The translations under genes were made by a program, and so were the position numbers. This document shows, one piece after another, positions 16,466 to 25,298 of a DNA stretch of 64,000 nt. The stretch's first letter is position 1. The number at the start of each line of letters is the position of its first letter. This DNA is from CAZDVQ01 sp964508975 (GTDB lineage Bacteria > Bacteroidota > Bacteroidia > Chitinophagales > Saprospiraceae), in NCBI GenBank assembly GCA_964508975.1, contig CAZDVQ010000019.1, positions 1 through 64,000 of the forward strand. Reading direction: 5' to 3'. The notes under the pieces were generated by a model. The model did not search any database, was not told the origin of the DNA, and worked only from the letters and a program-made list of their open reading frames with translations.

Positions 16466-17734
16466 ATGCCTAAGATTTTAATCGTTGACGACGAACCCGC
16501 TATCCGCCGTTCCCTACGCGACATACTCGAGTTTGAAAAATATGAGGTAGACGACGCCAAAGACGGCTTCGAGGCCCTTTCTAAAATTAAAACGGCAAAT
16601 TACGACGTGGTGCTTTGCGATATCAAAATGCCACAGATGGACGGTATGGACGTGCTGGAACGCGCAACCCTGCTCAATCCGGAAACGCCCGTTATCATGA
16701 TTTCAGGTAACGCCGACGTGGACACCGCCGTGGAGGCCGTGCGCCGTGGTGCCTTCGATTTTATCTCCAAGCCACCTGATATCAACCGCTTGCTCATTAC
16801 CATCCGCAATGCCTTAGACCGCGCGCAGTTGGTAACCGAGACCAAAGTGCTGAAAACCAAGATTAAACAAATCCAAACCCGCGACATCGTGGGCCAGTCG
16901 GAGGCCATTTCTAAAATCAAGGAAACCATTGAACGGGTAGCCCCAACCGATGCCCGCGTGATGATACTTGGCCCAAATGGTACAGGTAAAGAATTGGTGG
17001 CCAACTGGTTACATGAAAAAAGCAACCGTGCAGATAAACCATTCGTGGAAGTTAACTGTGCGGCTATCCCTTCGGAATTGATAGAGTCTGAGTTGTTTGG
17101 CCACGAGAAAGGTGCATTCACCTCGGCGGTAAAACAACGCATCGGTAAGTTTGAATCAGCTGATGGCGGTACCATCTTCCTCGATGAGATTGGCGACATG
17201 AGCCTCTCGGCCCAAGCCAAGGTGCTGCGCGCCCTCCAGGAAAATAAAATCACCCGCGTGGGTGGCGAAAAAGATATTAAAGTGGATGTTCGCGTAGTAG
17301 CCGCTACCAACAAGGACCTCCGCAAGGAAATTGAAGCCAAACGCTTCCGCGAGGACTTGTACCACCGCTTGGCCGTTATCATTATCCAAGTACCCGCACT
17401 CAACGAGCGCAAGGATGATATCCCGCTGCTGGTAGAGCACTTTATACAAATCATCTGCAAGGATTACGGCACAGCCCCCAAGAAAATCTCGGACAAAGCC
17501 CTCAAAGCTTTGCAACAGTTTGACTGGACCGGTAATATCCGCGAGCTGCGCAACGTGGTTGAACGCCTTATCATCCTCAGCAACCAAGAAATTAGCGAGC
17601 AAGATGTAATCAACTACGTGCAACCCACCATGGGCAGCGCTAACCCGCTACACGAGCTGTTCGCCCAATTCGACGACGTGGCGGAGCTGCAAGGCTACAT
17701 CCGTGCGGAGTATGAAAGGTACCATAAGGGTTAG
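16466..17734 (+). CDS. NtrC-like sigma-54 response regulator lacking its HTH domain
   Basis: 422 residues. Receiver domain with D8/D9, phosphoacceptor Asp at residue 52 (VVLCDIKMPQMDG) and K102. AAA+ domain with Walker A GPNGTGKE (169-176, N in place of the usual E/S), Walker B GGTIFLDEIGDM and R-finger region FREDLYHRL. The sigma-54 contact loop reads GAFTSA (216-221) not GAFTGA, a variant I associate with Bacteroidota. After the AAA+ lid the protein ends at ...YIRAEYERYHKG: the C-terminal Fis-type helix-turn-helix, expected in another 30-40 residues, is missing, and GC-rich island 7 starts 5 bp after the stop. It may work without DNA binding or be damaged. Likely partner of the NtrY-like kinase at 7643. 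Confidence 0.9.
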   Translation: MPKILIVDDEPAIRRSLRDILEFEKYEVDDAKDGFEALSKIKTANYDVVLCDIKMPQMDGMDVLERATLLNPETPVIMISGNADVDTAVEAVRRGAFDFISKPPDINRLLITIRNALDRAQLVTETKVLKTKIKQIQTRDIVGQSEAISKIKETIERVAPTDARVMILGPNGTGKELVANWLHEKSNRADKPFVEVNCAAIPSELIESELFGHEKGAFTSAVKQRIGKFESADGGTIFLDEIGDMSLSAQAKVLRALQENKITRVGGEKDIKVDVRVVAATNKDLRKEIEAKRFREDLYHRLAVIIIQVPALNERKDDIPLLVEHFIQIICKDYGTAPKKISDKALKALQQFDWTGNIRELRNVVERLIILSNQEISEQDVINYVQPTMGSANPLHELFAQFDDVAELQGYIRAEYERYHKG

Positions 17735-17738
17735 AAGC

Positions 17739-17866
17739 GCTAGCTGGCCGGAGGGCGCGGCGTAGCCGCGGTGCGTAGCACGGAGCGAATAGCGAACCCC
17801 GGAGGACAGCGGCGACGCAGATGTAGGGGCGTATGGCATACGCCCCACGTAGCGGCGCAGCGCCCC
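17739..17866 (-). repeat. GC-rich hairpin island 7 (subfamily A), between convergent genes
   Basis: Minus-strand start TTTTGGGGCGCTGCGCC, with an inner hairpin GGGGCGTATG/CATACGCCCC and the A body ending GGCCAGCTAGC. It fills the 141-bp gap between the stops of the NtrC-like gene and the DUF5686 gene. Confidence 0.85.
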
Positions 17867-17875
17867 AAAAAACAT

Positions 17876-20407
17876 TTAAAAAGTAAAGCCCAAGGTTGCT
17901 CGTACCGTAAATGGCACAGCGAAACGGTTTTGTAGGTAGTTGATACGCCAGAGCGCATCCACCCGGATAAACTTGAAGATATTCTCGATACCCACGCTGG
18001 CCTCCATGTAAGGCCCTTGGTTAAACGTGCCGTAAAAAACACCGTCGGTGGGTAAAATTGGCGCGTTGACGTCGTAGTTATTGACCGAGTTGATGCGCTT
18101 GTTGGCATCGGTCAGCGAGCCGTACACCATTTTGAAACTGCCTACTTCGCGCCATTTGAGCTTGCGCAACAAGGGGATGCGGTTCAGTAAAAACCCATCG
18201 AGGTGGTGCTCGAACATGAAATGGAAATACATATCGCTGGCAAACTCGTACTTGTTCAGGCCGTTGAAAGCGTTGTCTTGGTAAAAATACGTCTCGTTGC
18301 CGGGGTGTACTTCCATCAGCAAATAAGGCAACTCTCCGAATATTTTACCCAGCTTCAGGTTGTACTTCATCCAGCCAAAGGGCGGCACGTTAAACCAGTG
18401 GTAAATAGACAGCGTTAGCTTATGGTAGTTAAATTGCGAGCCCAAAATGCCCTTAATGCCCGCGGCGTACTGGAACTCTACAATCGGGTACCTGGAACCC
18501 ATGCTGATGCGGCTAAAATTACCCTCCAGGAAGCGCTCTTTGTAAGCATAGCGGGTGGTAAAAAGTATCTCGGTGGTGCGGATGGCCGAGTCCTGCACCG
18601 TTAAATCGTTGGGGTTGGGGTAAAATTTAAAAGGGAAACCGTACTGCTCGTAGGGGTCCATGCGGCGGTGCAAGAGTACCACGCGGTTCGACCAGCCTTT
18701 GGGCCAGCCTTGCTCATAATACAGCTTACCTTCTTGTACGCGGAGTAGTTTTTGCGGCACTTTACGGCGGTAAAAACCCGAGAAAATGTTCTCCTCGCCC
18801 ACGGCTTCAGAGTTCTCGTTACTCAGTTCAATATCGTTAACGTACTTGGCCCCGATGTAGGTCCAAGGCCGTTTGCTAAAGTTATACTGGGCATTTCCGC
18901 CGTACTTAAACTCCTTATCTTTTGTACCGTAGGCGGCGTAACCATAGGCCCAGAATTTTTTGCTTAGCTTGGCCGATGTACCAATCCCGAAGCGGAAACG
19001 GTTGCCTTCCACCACGTTGCGGGAGTAGAGATTAAACCAAGGCCCAACTTCCACGGGCCCAATGGCTATATATCCCGTGGTCAAGCTGTAAATAAGCCGG
19101 GTATAGGTTTTAAACATGGGTACCGACTGGATGCTATCAATCATGCTATAAATAGCTGCTTCGTTTTTGCTCAAAGTCTCGTGCCGGGCGGTATCCCAGA
19201 ACTCGCTGCTGCGTTTCAGGCTCTCGGGGTCAATCATGAGCGGGTCAACGCGTAGGTATTTTTCGCGGGTAGAAGCATCGCCAATCTTGTAGTGCTCATA
19301 AGAGGCCGTTCGGCGACCAATAATACCGGGGCCTTTTTTAACCGAGTAAAAATCGAGCACCGTTTTTTTCTTGGAGGGCAGCCAGAGCGAATCGTTGTAA
19401 ATATCAAACTCCGCGTAGATAATTACGCGTTCAATCAGGTTAATATTCACGTCGGGGCTCATGCGCATGTTCACCACTTCCAGCGCGAAGGTTTCCATGT
19501 CTACCCAAAAATCGCCGTAAAAAGTATTTTCTTGCTTGCGTTTGGGTTTAAATTTAAGCTTGTAGCTCCAGCGGCCCTTAATCATGGTACTATCCATGAT
19601 GTAAAACTCGTAGTTGGCCAAGGCGGTATTGGAAAAAGGGCTTGCAAAAGGCTTGTCGATAATGGTTATCCAGTTATCGTACACGTTGTAATCTTGCTGT
19701 ATGCTACCGATAAACTCAACCACCGATTGATTCTCAACGCCCGATACCCTTTGCGCCTTGGGTACATCCTTGAGCTCGCCGGCATCGCGCACAAAATAAA
19801 TCTCCGAGAGGCGTTCCGACATGTACGCGGGCAGGAAAGGCTCCACGTCGGAGGTACTGTCCACGTTGTCGAAAATAAAATCAAAAGGCTTCATCACCTT
19901 GTTGTTCTTCATGCTGGGGTCTAAACCGTCCAGGTCGAGCTCGGTTTTCGAATACATATCGGCCTGCCACACATCGTAGCGGCTTAGGCTGTTGCGATCT
20001 TTATTTTTAATGATATTCCGGACAATAACGTTGGCGGGGTTCTCGCCCGCGAGGATGACAATTTCAGACAGTACAAATTGGTCGGACTTAAGCCTGAAAT
20101 CAATTTTTTGCTCCAAGTCTTTGCCTAGTTTTTTCTTGGCGGTCACGTAGCCCAATGCCGATATCGCAATACTATCGGCCAGTTTTGCCGGGAACGTAAT
20201 GCTATAAATACCGTCAAAATCAGCGGCAACCCCAATGGTTGTTTTCGGGATGTACACGTTGGCAAACGGTATGGGTTCGCCAGTGTCATCGTCTAGCACG
20301 GTGCCGCTCACCGTCATATCTTGCGCCTGCCCTAGCCGGGGTAACAGGAGCGTAAAAATGGAAACCAACACTGCAAAAGCGCAGTATTTGGGGCTAAATA
20401 ACTTCAT
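17876..20407 (-). CDS. DUF5686/carboxypeptidase-like regulatory domain outer membrane protein
   Basis: 843 residues with a signal peptide (to about AQD, residue 30). An N-terminal CarboxypepD_reg-like beta-sandwich follows (VSGTVLDDDTGEPIPFANVYI, residues about 33-110), then the DUF5686 domain, ending in a predicted outer-membrane barrel (C-terminal RATLGFTF, last residue aromatic). The arrangement is common in Bacteroidota and resembles TonB-dependent receptors without the plug. Function unknown; likely surface or outer-membrane biogenesis. Divergent from the DUF2207 gene; convergent with the NtrC-like gene. Confidence 0.85.
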   Translation of the reverse strand: MKLFSPKYCAFAVLVSIFTLLLPRLGQAQDMTVSGTVLDDDTGEPIPFANVYIPKTTIGVAADFDGIYSITFPAKLADSIAISALGYVTAKKKLGKDLEQKIDFRLKSDQFVLSEIVILAGENPANVIVRNIIKNKDRNSLSRYDVWQADMYSKTELDLDGLDPSMKNNKVMKPFDFIFDNVDSTSDVEPFLPAYMSERLSEIYFVRDAGELKDVPKAQRVSGVENQSVVEFIGSIQQDYNVYDNWITIIDKPFASPFSNTALANYEFYIMDSTMIKGRWSYKLKFKPKRKQENTFYGDFWVDMETFALEVVNMRMSPDVNINLIERVIIYAEFDIYNDSLWLPSKKKTVLDFYSVKKGPGIIGRRTASYEHYKIGDASTREKYLRVDPLMIDPESLKRSSEFWDTARHETLSKNEAAIYSMIDSIQSVPMFKTYTRLIYSLTTGYIAIGPVEVGPWFNLYSRNVVEGNRFRFGIGTSAKLSKKFWAYGYAAYGTKDKEFKYGGNAQYNFSKRPWTYIGAKYVNDIELSNENSEAVGEENIFSGFYRRKVPQKLLRVQEGKLYYEQGWPKGWSNRVVLLHRRMDPYEQYGFPFKFYPNPNDLTVQDSAIRTTEILFTTRYAYKERFLEGNFSRISMGSRYPIVEFQYAAGIKGILGSQFNYHKLTLSIYHWFNVPPFGWMKYNLKLGKIFGELPYLLMEVHPGNETYFYQDNAFNGLNKYEFASDMYFHFMFEHHLDGFLLNRIPLLRKLKWREVGSFKMVYGSLTDANKRINSVNNYDVNAPILPTDGVFYGTFNQGPYMEASVGIENIFKFIRVDALWRINYLQNRFAVPFTVRATLGFTF

Positions 20408-20532
20408 GGGACTTGTTTATTGTCGGATTTCAGGTGCAAGATAAGCATTTAACTAAATGAATTTACAAGTGGCTATTTATTTTGAATAACGTAACTTGCA
20501 CCTCGGTAAATCAGTATCTTTAGATGTTGATT

Positions 20533-20638
20533 TGGGCGTGCCCCCGCGACGCGCGCGGGGTCGGTGTCCTACGGGGTTCGCTAAACGCTCCGTGCTACGC
20601 ACCGCCGCTGCGCGGCGCCCTCTGGCCACCTCACGCGA
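20533..20638 (+). repeat. GC-rich hairpin island 8 (subfamily A)
   Basis: Starts GGGCGTGCCCCCGCG, contains GGTTCGCTAAACGCTCCGTG and ends GGCCACCTCACGCG. It lies 30 bp before the start of the DUF2207 gene, so an in-frame extension back to 20524 is an artefact of the island. Confidence 0.8.
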
Positions 20639-20667
20639 ATCGTTTTCAGGTTATACCCAAAAATACC

Positions 20668-23600
20668 ATGAGAAAAACCCTTGTACTTTGTTTTTTGCTG
20701 CTGGCCGCGCTATTGCCTGCCCAGGAGTACTTCAGCATTGCCAACTACAACATTGATGTAAACCTCAGCAAAGAAGGCTACTTTGATGTAGTTGAAACCA
20801 TCGACGTTGATTTTACCGAGGAACGCCACGGTATTTTCCGTACGCTACCTTTCCGCTACGAGGTAAACCCCCTGTTTAATCTCGCCGAGAATGGTTCTTA
20901 TGTAGGTGGCCAACGCTACATCTATTATGAAGGCCTGCGCGTGGATAACTTTGCCCACTTGGTAGAGGAAGAAGGCCATTACAAAAAAATCCGTATCGGC
21001 TCGGCTGATACCTGGGTCAACGGCCGCCAACAGTACATCATCCGATACCGTGTTTGGGGGGCCTTTAACCGCTTTGCCAGCCACGACGAGTTTGCCTGGA
21101 ACTTCGTCGGCGACGAATGGCCCGTGGATATCGCCAAAATTAATTTCAGCCTCAGCATCGACGGTGCGCCCAACTTGACCAAGGACGATATGATTGTTTT
21201 CACGGGTGTCAAGGGCAGTAAAAACCAAGATGCAACATACTCCTACAACAATGGCAAGGTCGTAGGCCAATCGACCAAGGCTTTTGCCAGTCGCGAAGGC
21301 TTGACCTTTTCCGTCAAACTGCCTAAAAACTATCTAGCCACCGTTGATGTACCACTCGAAAAGCTAGCACTCTACTACTATGTCGACCGCCACAAGGCCA
21401 ACATCAAGGTCAATACCGATGCCTCCATCGAGGTAGAGGAGCGTTTTAGCCTAGTCACGGTTGGCTCTTTAACCAACTTTACGCGTATATTCTCCGATAA
21501 CCTTAACCTCGGCAATGGCGAGTACAACCATTTTATCACCGAGGCGTATGTGGAGTTACTCAAGGATAAAGCACCTTTTAAAGCCTATGTGGCTGGTAAA
21601 GGCGAGGGCAAAAACCTAAGGATGAATAGTGAAGTTTACCTAGATGGTAAATTTGATATCATATTGCGCTACAAGGTTTGGGGTGCCATCAGCCAAACCG
21701 ATACTGGGCACCTGCTACAATTTGATGTGTTGAGAACCGACCTGTCGGAGCCAGTCCGCTCTACCGAAGTCACGCTCACCCTGGCTAACGGCCTTAAAGC
21801 CTTGGGCATGAGCAATGTCGCCGCCGATGACAGAACCGCTTTTACCAGTTTTAGCCCTGATCTACGTACAGCCGTGCTTAAAGACAGTTTCCAGTTGAGT
21901 ACTGGTTTTGGCCGAGAGGTTTTTCTGTCCTTCGCAGGTCAAGTTGATTATAGCAACATGCCCCCCGAAGTATTTATCCGTAAGTACCTAGTATCAAAAG
22001 CTACAAGCAAGTTCAAGGTTAATACCGACGGTAGCATAGATGCTGCATACCAGTGGCAAACCGAAAGCTATTCTAACTATACCGATAGCCCATTCGCTCA
22101 ATTTAACCCTAAATTCTACCGCCATTTTGACCGTTACGGCGACAATATAGCCAAACAGCCCCTGAACCAGATTTCAGACTACAACATCATGTCCTATTTT
22201 AAGCAGTTTGTGGTTGCAAATGAAACCTTTGGGGAGAACGACTACGGTTATCTTTATCCAGATGGAGACGCTGAAACACTCGCGTTTAGCCCAGGTACTA
22301 ATGACCTAATCACAAACCTTAATTTCAACTGTACTTACAAGGGTATTCTCAACAGCCATGGCAAAAATTGGGACCTCCTTTTCCCAATTAGCCTGCCCTT
22401 GAATGACCCAAGTTTATTACAGGAGTTTGAACTTGCTTTCCCCGCCAAATTTGACTGCCCAACTTGCGTAGCCTTGATTTGCGCTGGTAAACAAGTTTTA
22501 GATACCCTGCCTCTGCGCTGGGAAGGCAATAGCCTAGTAGGGGCAACCATCAAGCCCTTGCTCAATGGGCAATCAGTGGTGATCAAAGCATCTATTCCCA
22601 AATCTATCGTGGCGGGTCCATCTTTCTCCGATAACTTCCAACTGGTTAAGTTGCGTTACAAATGGCTTTTGGTACCGCTTTGGGCAGGTATACCACTCTT
22701 GGTACTTTGGCTATTGTTTGGCCGAGATAAAACCGACACGCTAGTGGTGCAATACGAAGCCCCCGAGGATATTACGCCTGCGGAAGCTGGCTTACTCTGG
22801 GACGATAAACTACACAACAAGGACCTACTCGCTTTAATTTATTACTGGGCAGGTTTGGGTTACATCAAAATTAAAGAAGAACCTAAAACTAAATCCAGTG
22901 CCGAGTATGAACTCATCAAGCTCAAAGACTTGTACAGCGATGCCAAGCCTTTTGAAAAAACCATGTTTAACGCCCTGTTTAGCGGTGGCAAAAGCAGCGT
23001 AAAGGTCAAAGATTTGCGCAATAGTTACTATACGAGCATACAAACTGCCGCCCAAGAGCTGGAGCAATACGGTAAACAGCACAATTTTTACATCCCTGGC
23101 ACCAGGGGCTTTGGCCGTATACTTCGTATCATTGGCCTAGGTATCTGGATCATGGGCAGCATTTTTTTCCTGGCCGATATCATTGCCAATAGTAGGTTCC
23201 AGGGCCTAGACTTCCTCTTTGGCTTTGGTGTAGGCGGGGCGCTGTTCTACTTTTTTGGCAAAGTCATGCCGCGCAAAGGCCACTTGGGTACACAGCAATA
23301 CAACAAACTGCTCGGTTTCCGCGAGTTTATCAAAACGGCTGAAGGAGATAGACTCAAACAGTTGCTTGATGAAAACCCACACTACTACGAAAAAACCATC
23401 AGCTTTGCCATCGTGTTTGGCCTGGGCGATGCCTGGGCCCGTAAGTTTGAAGGTTTACTCACCGCACCTCCAAGTTTTTACGAGGGCTACCACTCGAATC
23501 ATTTTAGCAATACCGCCTTCATGCAACACGCCATTGGTTCATTGAACCGCATGGGTACTGATATGAACTACATCTACGTGCCACCAAGTTCTTCGTCTAG

Positions 23601-23700
23601 CAGCGGCGGCTCCTCTTGGTCGGGTGGCGGCGGATCTAGTTTTGGTGGCGGTGGCTCCAGCGGTGGGGGGTTTGGCGGCGGCGGCGGCGGAAGTTGGTAA
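20668..23700 (+). CDS. DUF2207 domain-containing membrane protein with three repeated modules
   Basis: 1010 residues from ATG 20668, which opens a clean signal peptide (MRKTLVLCFLLLAALLPAQ). Three successive extracytoplasmic DUF2207-like modules seem present, each opening with the same pattern: YNIDVNLSKEGYFDVVE (about residue 25), ANIKVNTDASIEVEE (about 250) and SKFKVNTDGSIDAAY (about 450); the usual protein has one. A membrane segment follows at about 675-690 (LLVPLWAGIPLLVLWLL), a cytoplasmic domain, two more segments near 815-865, and a tail of Gly/Ser repeats ending GGGGSW, typical for this family. Function unknown; found in many bacteria as a membrane protein. Confidence 0.85.
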   Translation: MRKTLVLCFLLLAALLPAQEYFSIANYNIDVNLSKEGYFDVVETIDVDFTEERHGIFRTLPFRYEVNPLFNLAENGSYVGGQRYIYYEGLRVDNFAHLVEEEGHYKKIRIGSADTWVNGRQQYIIRYRVWGAFNRFASHDEFAWNFVGDEWPVDIAKINFSLSIDGAPNLTKDDMIVFTGVKGSKNQDATYSYNNGKVVGQSTKAFASREGLTFSVKLPKNYLATVDVPLEKLALYYYVDRHKANIKVNTDASIEVEERFSLVTVGSLTNFTRIFSDNLNLGNGEYNHFITEAYVELLKDKAPFKAYVAGKGEGKNLRMNSEVYLDGKFDIILRYKVWGAISQTDTGHLLQFDVLRTDLSEPVRSTEVTLTLANGLKALGMSNVAADDRTAFTSFSPDLRTAVLKDSFQLSTGFGREVFLSFAGQVDYSNMPPEVFIRKYLVSKATSKFKVNTDGSIDAAYQWQTESYSNYTDSPFAQFNPKFYRHFDRYGDNIAKQPLNQISDYNIMSYFKQFVVANETFGENDYGYLYPDGDAETLAFSPGTNDLITNLNFNCTYKGILNSHGKNWDLLFPISLPLNDPSLLQEFELAFPAKFDCPTCVALICAGKQVLDTLPLRWEGNSLVGATIKPLLNGQSVVIKASIPKSIVAGPSFSDNFQLVKLRYKWLLVPLWAGIPLLVLWLLFGRDKTDTLVVQYEAPEDITPAEAGLLWDDKLHNKDLLALIYYWAGLGYIKIKEEPKTKSSAEYELIKLKDLYSDAKPFEKTMFNALFSGGKSSVKVKDLRNSYYTSIQTAAQELEQYGKQHNFYIPGTRGFGRILRIIGLGIWIMGSIFFLADIIANSRFQGLDFLFGFGVGGALFYFFGKVMPRKGHLGTQQYNKLLGFREFIKTAEGDRLKQLLDENPHYYEKTISFAIVFGLGDAWARKFEGLLTAPPSFYEGYHSNHFSNTAFMQHAIGSLNRMGTDMNYIYVPPSSSSSSGGSSWSGGGGSSFGGGGSSGGGFGGGGGGSW

Positions 23701-23792
23701 ACTAAACGTTACTTTTTTCCATTTCTACGTATTAAGCTTGATTTTCTCAAACTTCAATCGATTGTGACGGTGTTTAACTCAACAATTGTGCG

Positions 23793-23800
23793 TATTTTTG
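23793..23800 (+). promoter_or_regulatory. -7 element of the BON-LysM gene
   Basis: TATTTTTG, 38 bp before the ATG at 23839. Confidence 0.5.
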
Positions 23801-23838
23801 AGAGAACTTTTAAAAATCCAACCTAAAAATTACTACTC

Positions 23839-24303
23839 ATGGGTCTTTTATCTTTCGTTAAAGAAGCTGGTGCAAAATTATCAGGCGCACCACACTCTAT
23901 TACTTCTAGCACTTCAGAAGAAATGCAAGCCGGTATCTTGACTGATCTTATCAAGGGCATGAATTTCAACGTGACCGACTTGATCATCAGCGTATCTGGT
24001 ACTACAGCTGTAGTTTCTGGTGTAGCTGCCGACCAAGCCACACGCGAGAAAATCGTTTTGACTATCGGCAACGTAAACGGTATTACCGAGGTTGACGACA
24101 AATTGGTTGTAACCGCTGCCGCTGAAGTAGAAGCAAAATTCTACACCGTGGTTAAAGGCGATACCTTGTCTAAAATCGCTAAAGAATTCTACGGCAACGC
24201 CATGAAATACCCCGTTATCTTCGAAGCCAACAAACCTATGTTGACCGATGCCGACTTGATCTACCCTGGCCAAGTATTGCGCATCCCCGCTTTGGAAGCA
24301 TAA
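23839..24303 (+). CDS. BON and LysM domain protein (Kbp/YgaU-like)
   Basis: 154 residues. BON domain at about 23-95 and a C-terminal LysM at about 104-152 (FYTVVKGDTLSKIAKEFYG ... YPGQVLRIP). This is the architecture and length of E. coli Kbp (YgaU), a soluble potassium-binding protein; like Kbp it has no signal peptide (MGLLSFVKEAG start). The codon choice is more biased to frequent codons than in neighbours, suggesting high expression (inference). Single gene with its own promoter word and terminator. Confidence 0.88.
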   Translation: MGLLSFVKEAGAKLSGAPHSITSSTSEEMQAGILTDLIKGMNFNVTDLIISVSGTTAVVSGVAADQATREKIVLTIGNVNGITEVDDKLVVTAAAEVEAKFYTVVKGDTLSKIAKEFYGNAMKYPVIFEANKPMLTDADLIYPGQVLRIPALEA

Positions 24304-24325
24304 TTATAACCGCTTACCACAAAGT

Positions 24326-24360
24326 AAAAGGCTGTTCATCGAAAGGTGAGCAGCTTTTTT
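24326..24360 (+). terminator. terminator of the BON-LysM gene
   Basis: Stem AAAAGGCTGTTCA / TGAGCAGCTTTTTT (two imperfect pairs) with an 8-nt loop and T run, 22 bp past the stop. Confidence 0.8.
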
Positions 24361-24365
24361 GTTTT

Positions 24366-24500
24366 GGGGGCGTTGCACTGCTTCGCGGGGGCGTATGTCA
24401 TACGCCCCTCCTTGCGCGCCGCCGGGCTATGCGTGGCTGAACAGGGCTTGTCCCTTGGGCCGCCCGCTAGCATCCCTCACACGGGCACTGGCTTGCACCT
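24366..24500 (+). repeat. GC-rich hairpin island 9
   Basis: Starts GGGGGCGTTGCACTGCTTCG with hairpin GGGGCGTATG/CATACGCCCC as in islands 7, 16 and 21, then diverges into a unique stretch to about 24500. Confidence 0.65.
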
Positions 24501-24549
24501 TGTGTAGATCCGGTTTGTTTTAAAAGCCCATAAAACCACTTTTTTTGAC

Positions 24550-24557
24550 TACTTTTG
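24550..24557 (+). promoter_or_regulatory. -7 element of trmD
   Basis: TACTTTTG, 18 bp before the ATG at 24576. Confidence 0.5.
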
Positions 24558-24575
24558 CAGCCTTAAACTGTACCC

Positions 24576-25253
24576 ATGAGGATTGATATTCTAAGCGCTG
24601 TACCAGATTTACTGCACAGCCCATTTTCGCACTCTATCTTGAAACGTGCAGCCGATAAAGGCTTGCTCGAAATTCATGTGCATAATATCCGCGATTGGGC
24701 CGACAATAAACACAAGCAAATAGACGATTACCAGTTTGGCGGTGGTGCCGGTATGGTCATGATGATTGAACCTATCGCCAAAGCATACGAAACCCTCAGC
24801 GCGGAGCGCCACTATGATGAGTTTATCTACCTCACCCCCGATGGTGAGCGCCTCGGCCAAAAAAGGGTTAACCAACTCTCGCTGAAAGGCAACTTGCTCA
24901 TGCTTTGTGGCCATTATAAAGGCGTGGACGAAAGAGTCCGCGAGAAATTTATCACCATGGAGCTCTCCATCGGCGATTATGTCCTCTCTGGCGGTGAACT
25001 AGCTGCTGCTGTGCTTGTTGATAGTATTGGCCGTTTGATTCCAGGCGTACTCGGCGATGAAACCTCTGCCCTCTTGGATTCTTTCCAGGATAACCTCCTG
25101 GCCCCGCCCGTGTACACGCGCCCAGCAGAGTACCACGGCATGAAAGTACCCGACGTGCTCATGTCGGGCAACGCGGCCAAAATCGAGGAATGGCGCGACG
25201 AGCAAGCATACCAACGCACCCTTCAACGCCGCCCCGATTTGTTGGAAGAGTAA
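24576..25253 (+). CDS. trmD: tRNA (guanine-N1-)-methyltransferase
   Basis: 225 residues. Methylates G37 of tRNAs with SAM, preventing frameshifting. Visible: MRIDILSAVPDLL start, the QIDDYQFGGGAGMVMM loop, LLMLCGHYKGVDERV and the trefoil-knot SAM-binding GDYVLSGGELAA, all standard. It is apart from its usual partners rpsP, rimM and rplS, which is common in Bacteroidota. The next gene (Hsp70) starts 45 bp later and may be read from the same transcript. Confidence 0.96.
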   Translation: MRIDILSAVPDLLHSPFSHSILKRAADKGLLEIHVHNIRDWADNKHKQIDDYQFGGGAGMVMMIEPIAKAYETLSAERHYDEFIYLTPDGERLGQKRVNQLSLKGNLLMLCGHYKGVDERVREKFITMELSIGDYVLSGGELAAAVLVDSIGRLIPGVLGDETSALLDSFQDNLLAPPVYTRPAEYHGMKVPDVLMSGNAAKIEEWRDEQAYQRTLQRRPDLLEE

Positions 25254-25298
25254 TTTTTACCTGGCCTAGCACTCCATCTAGGCAAACCCAAAACAACC

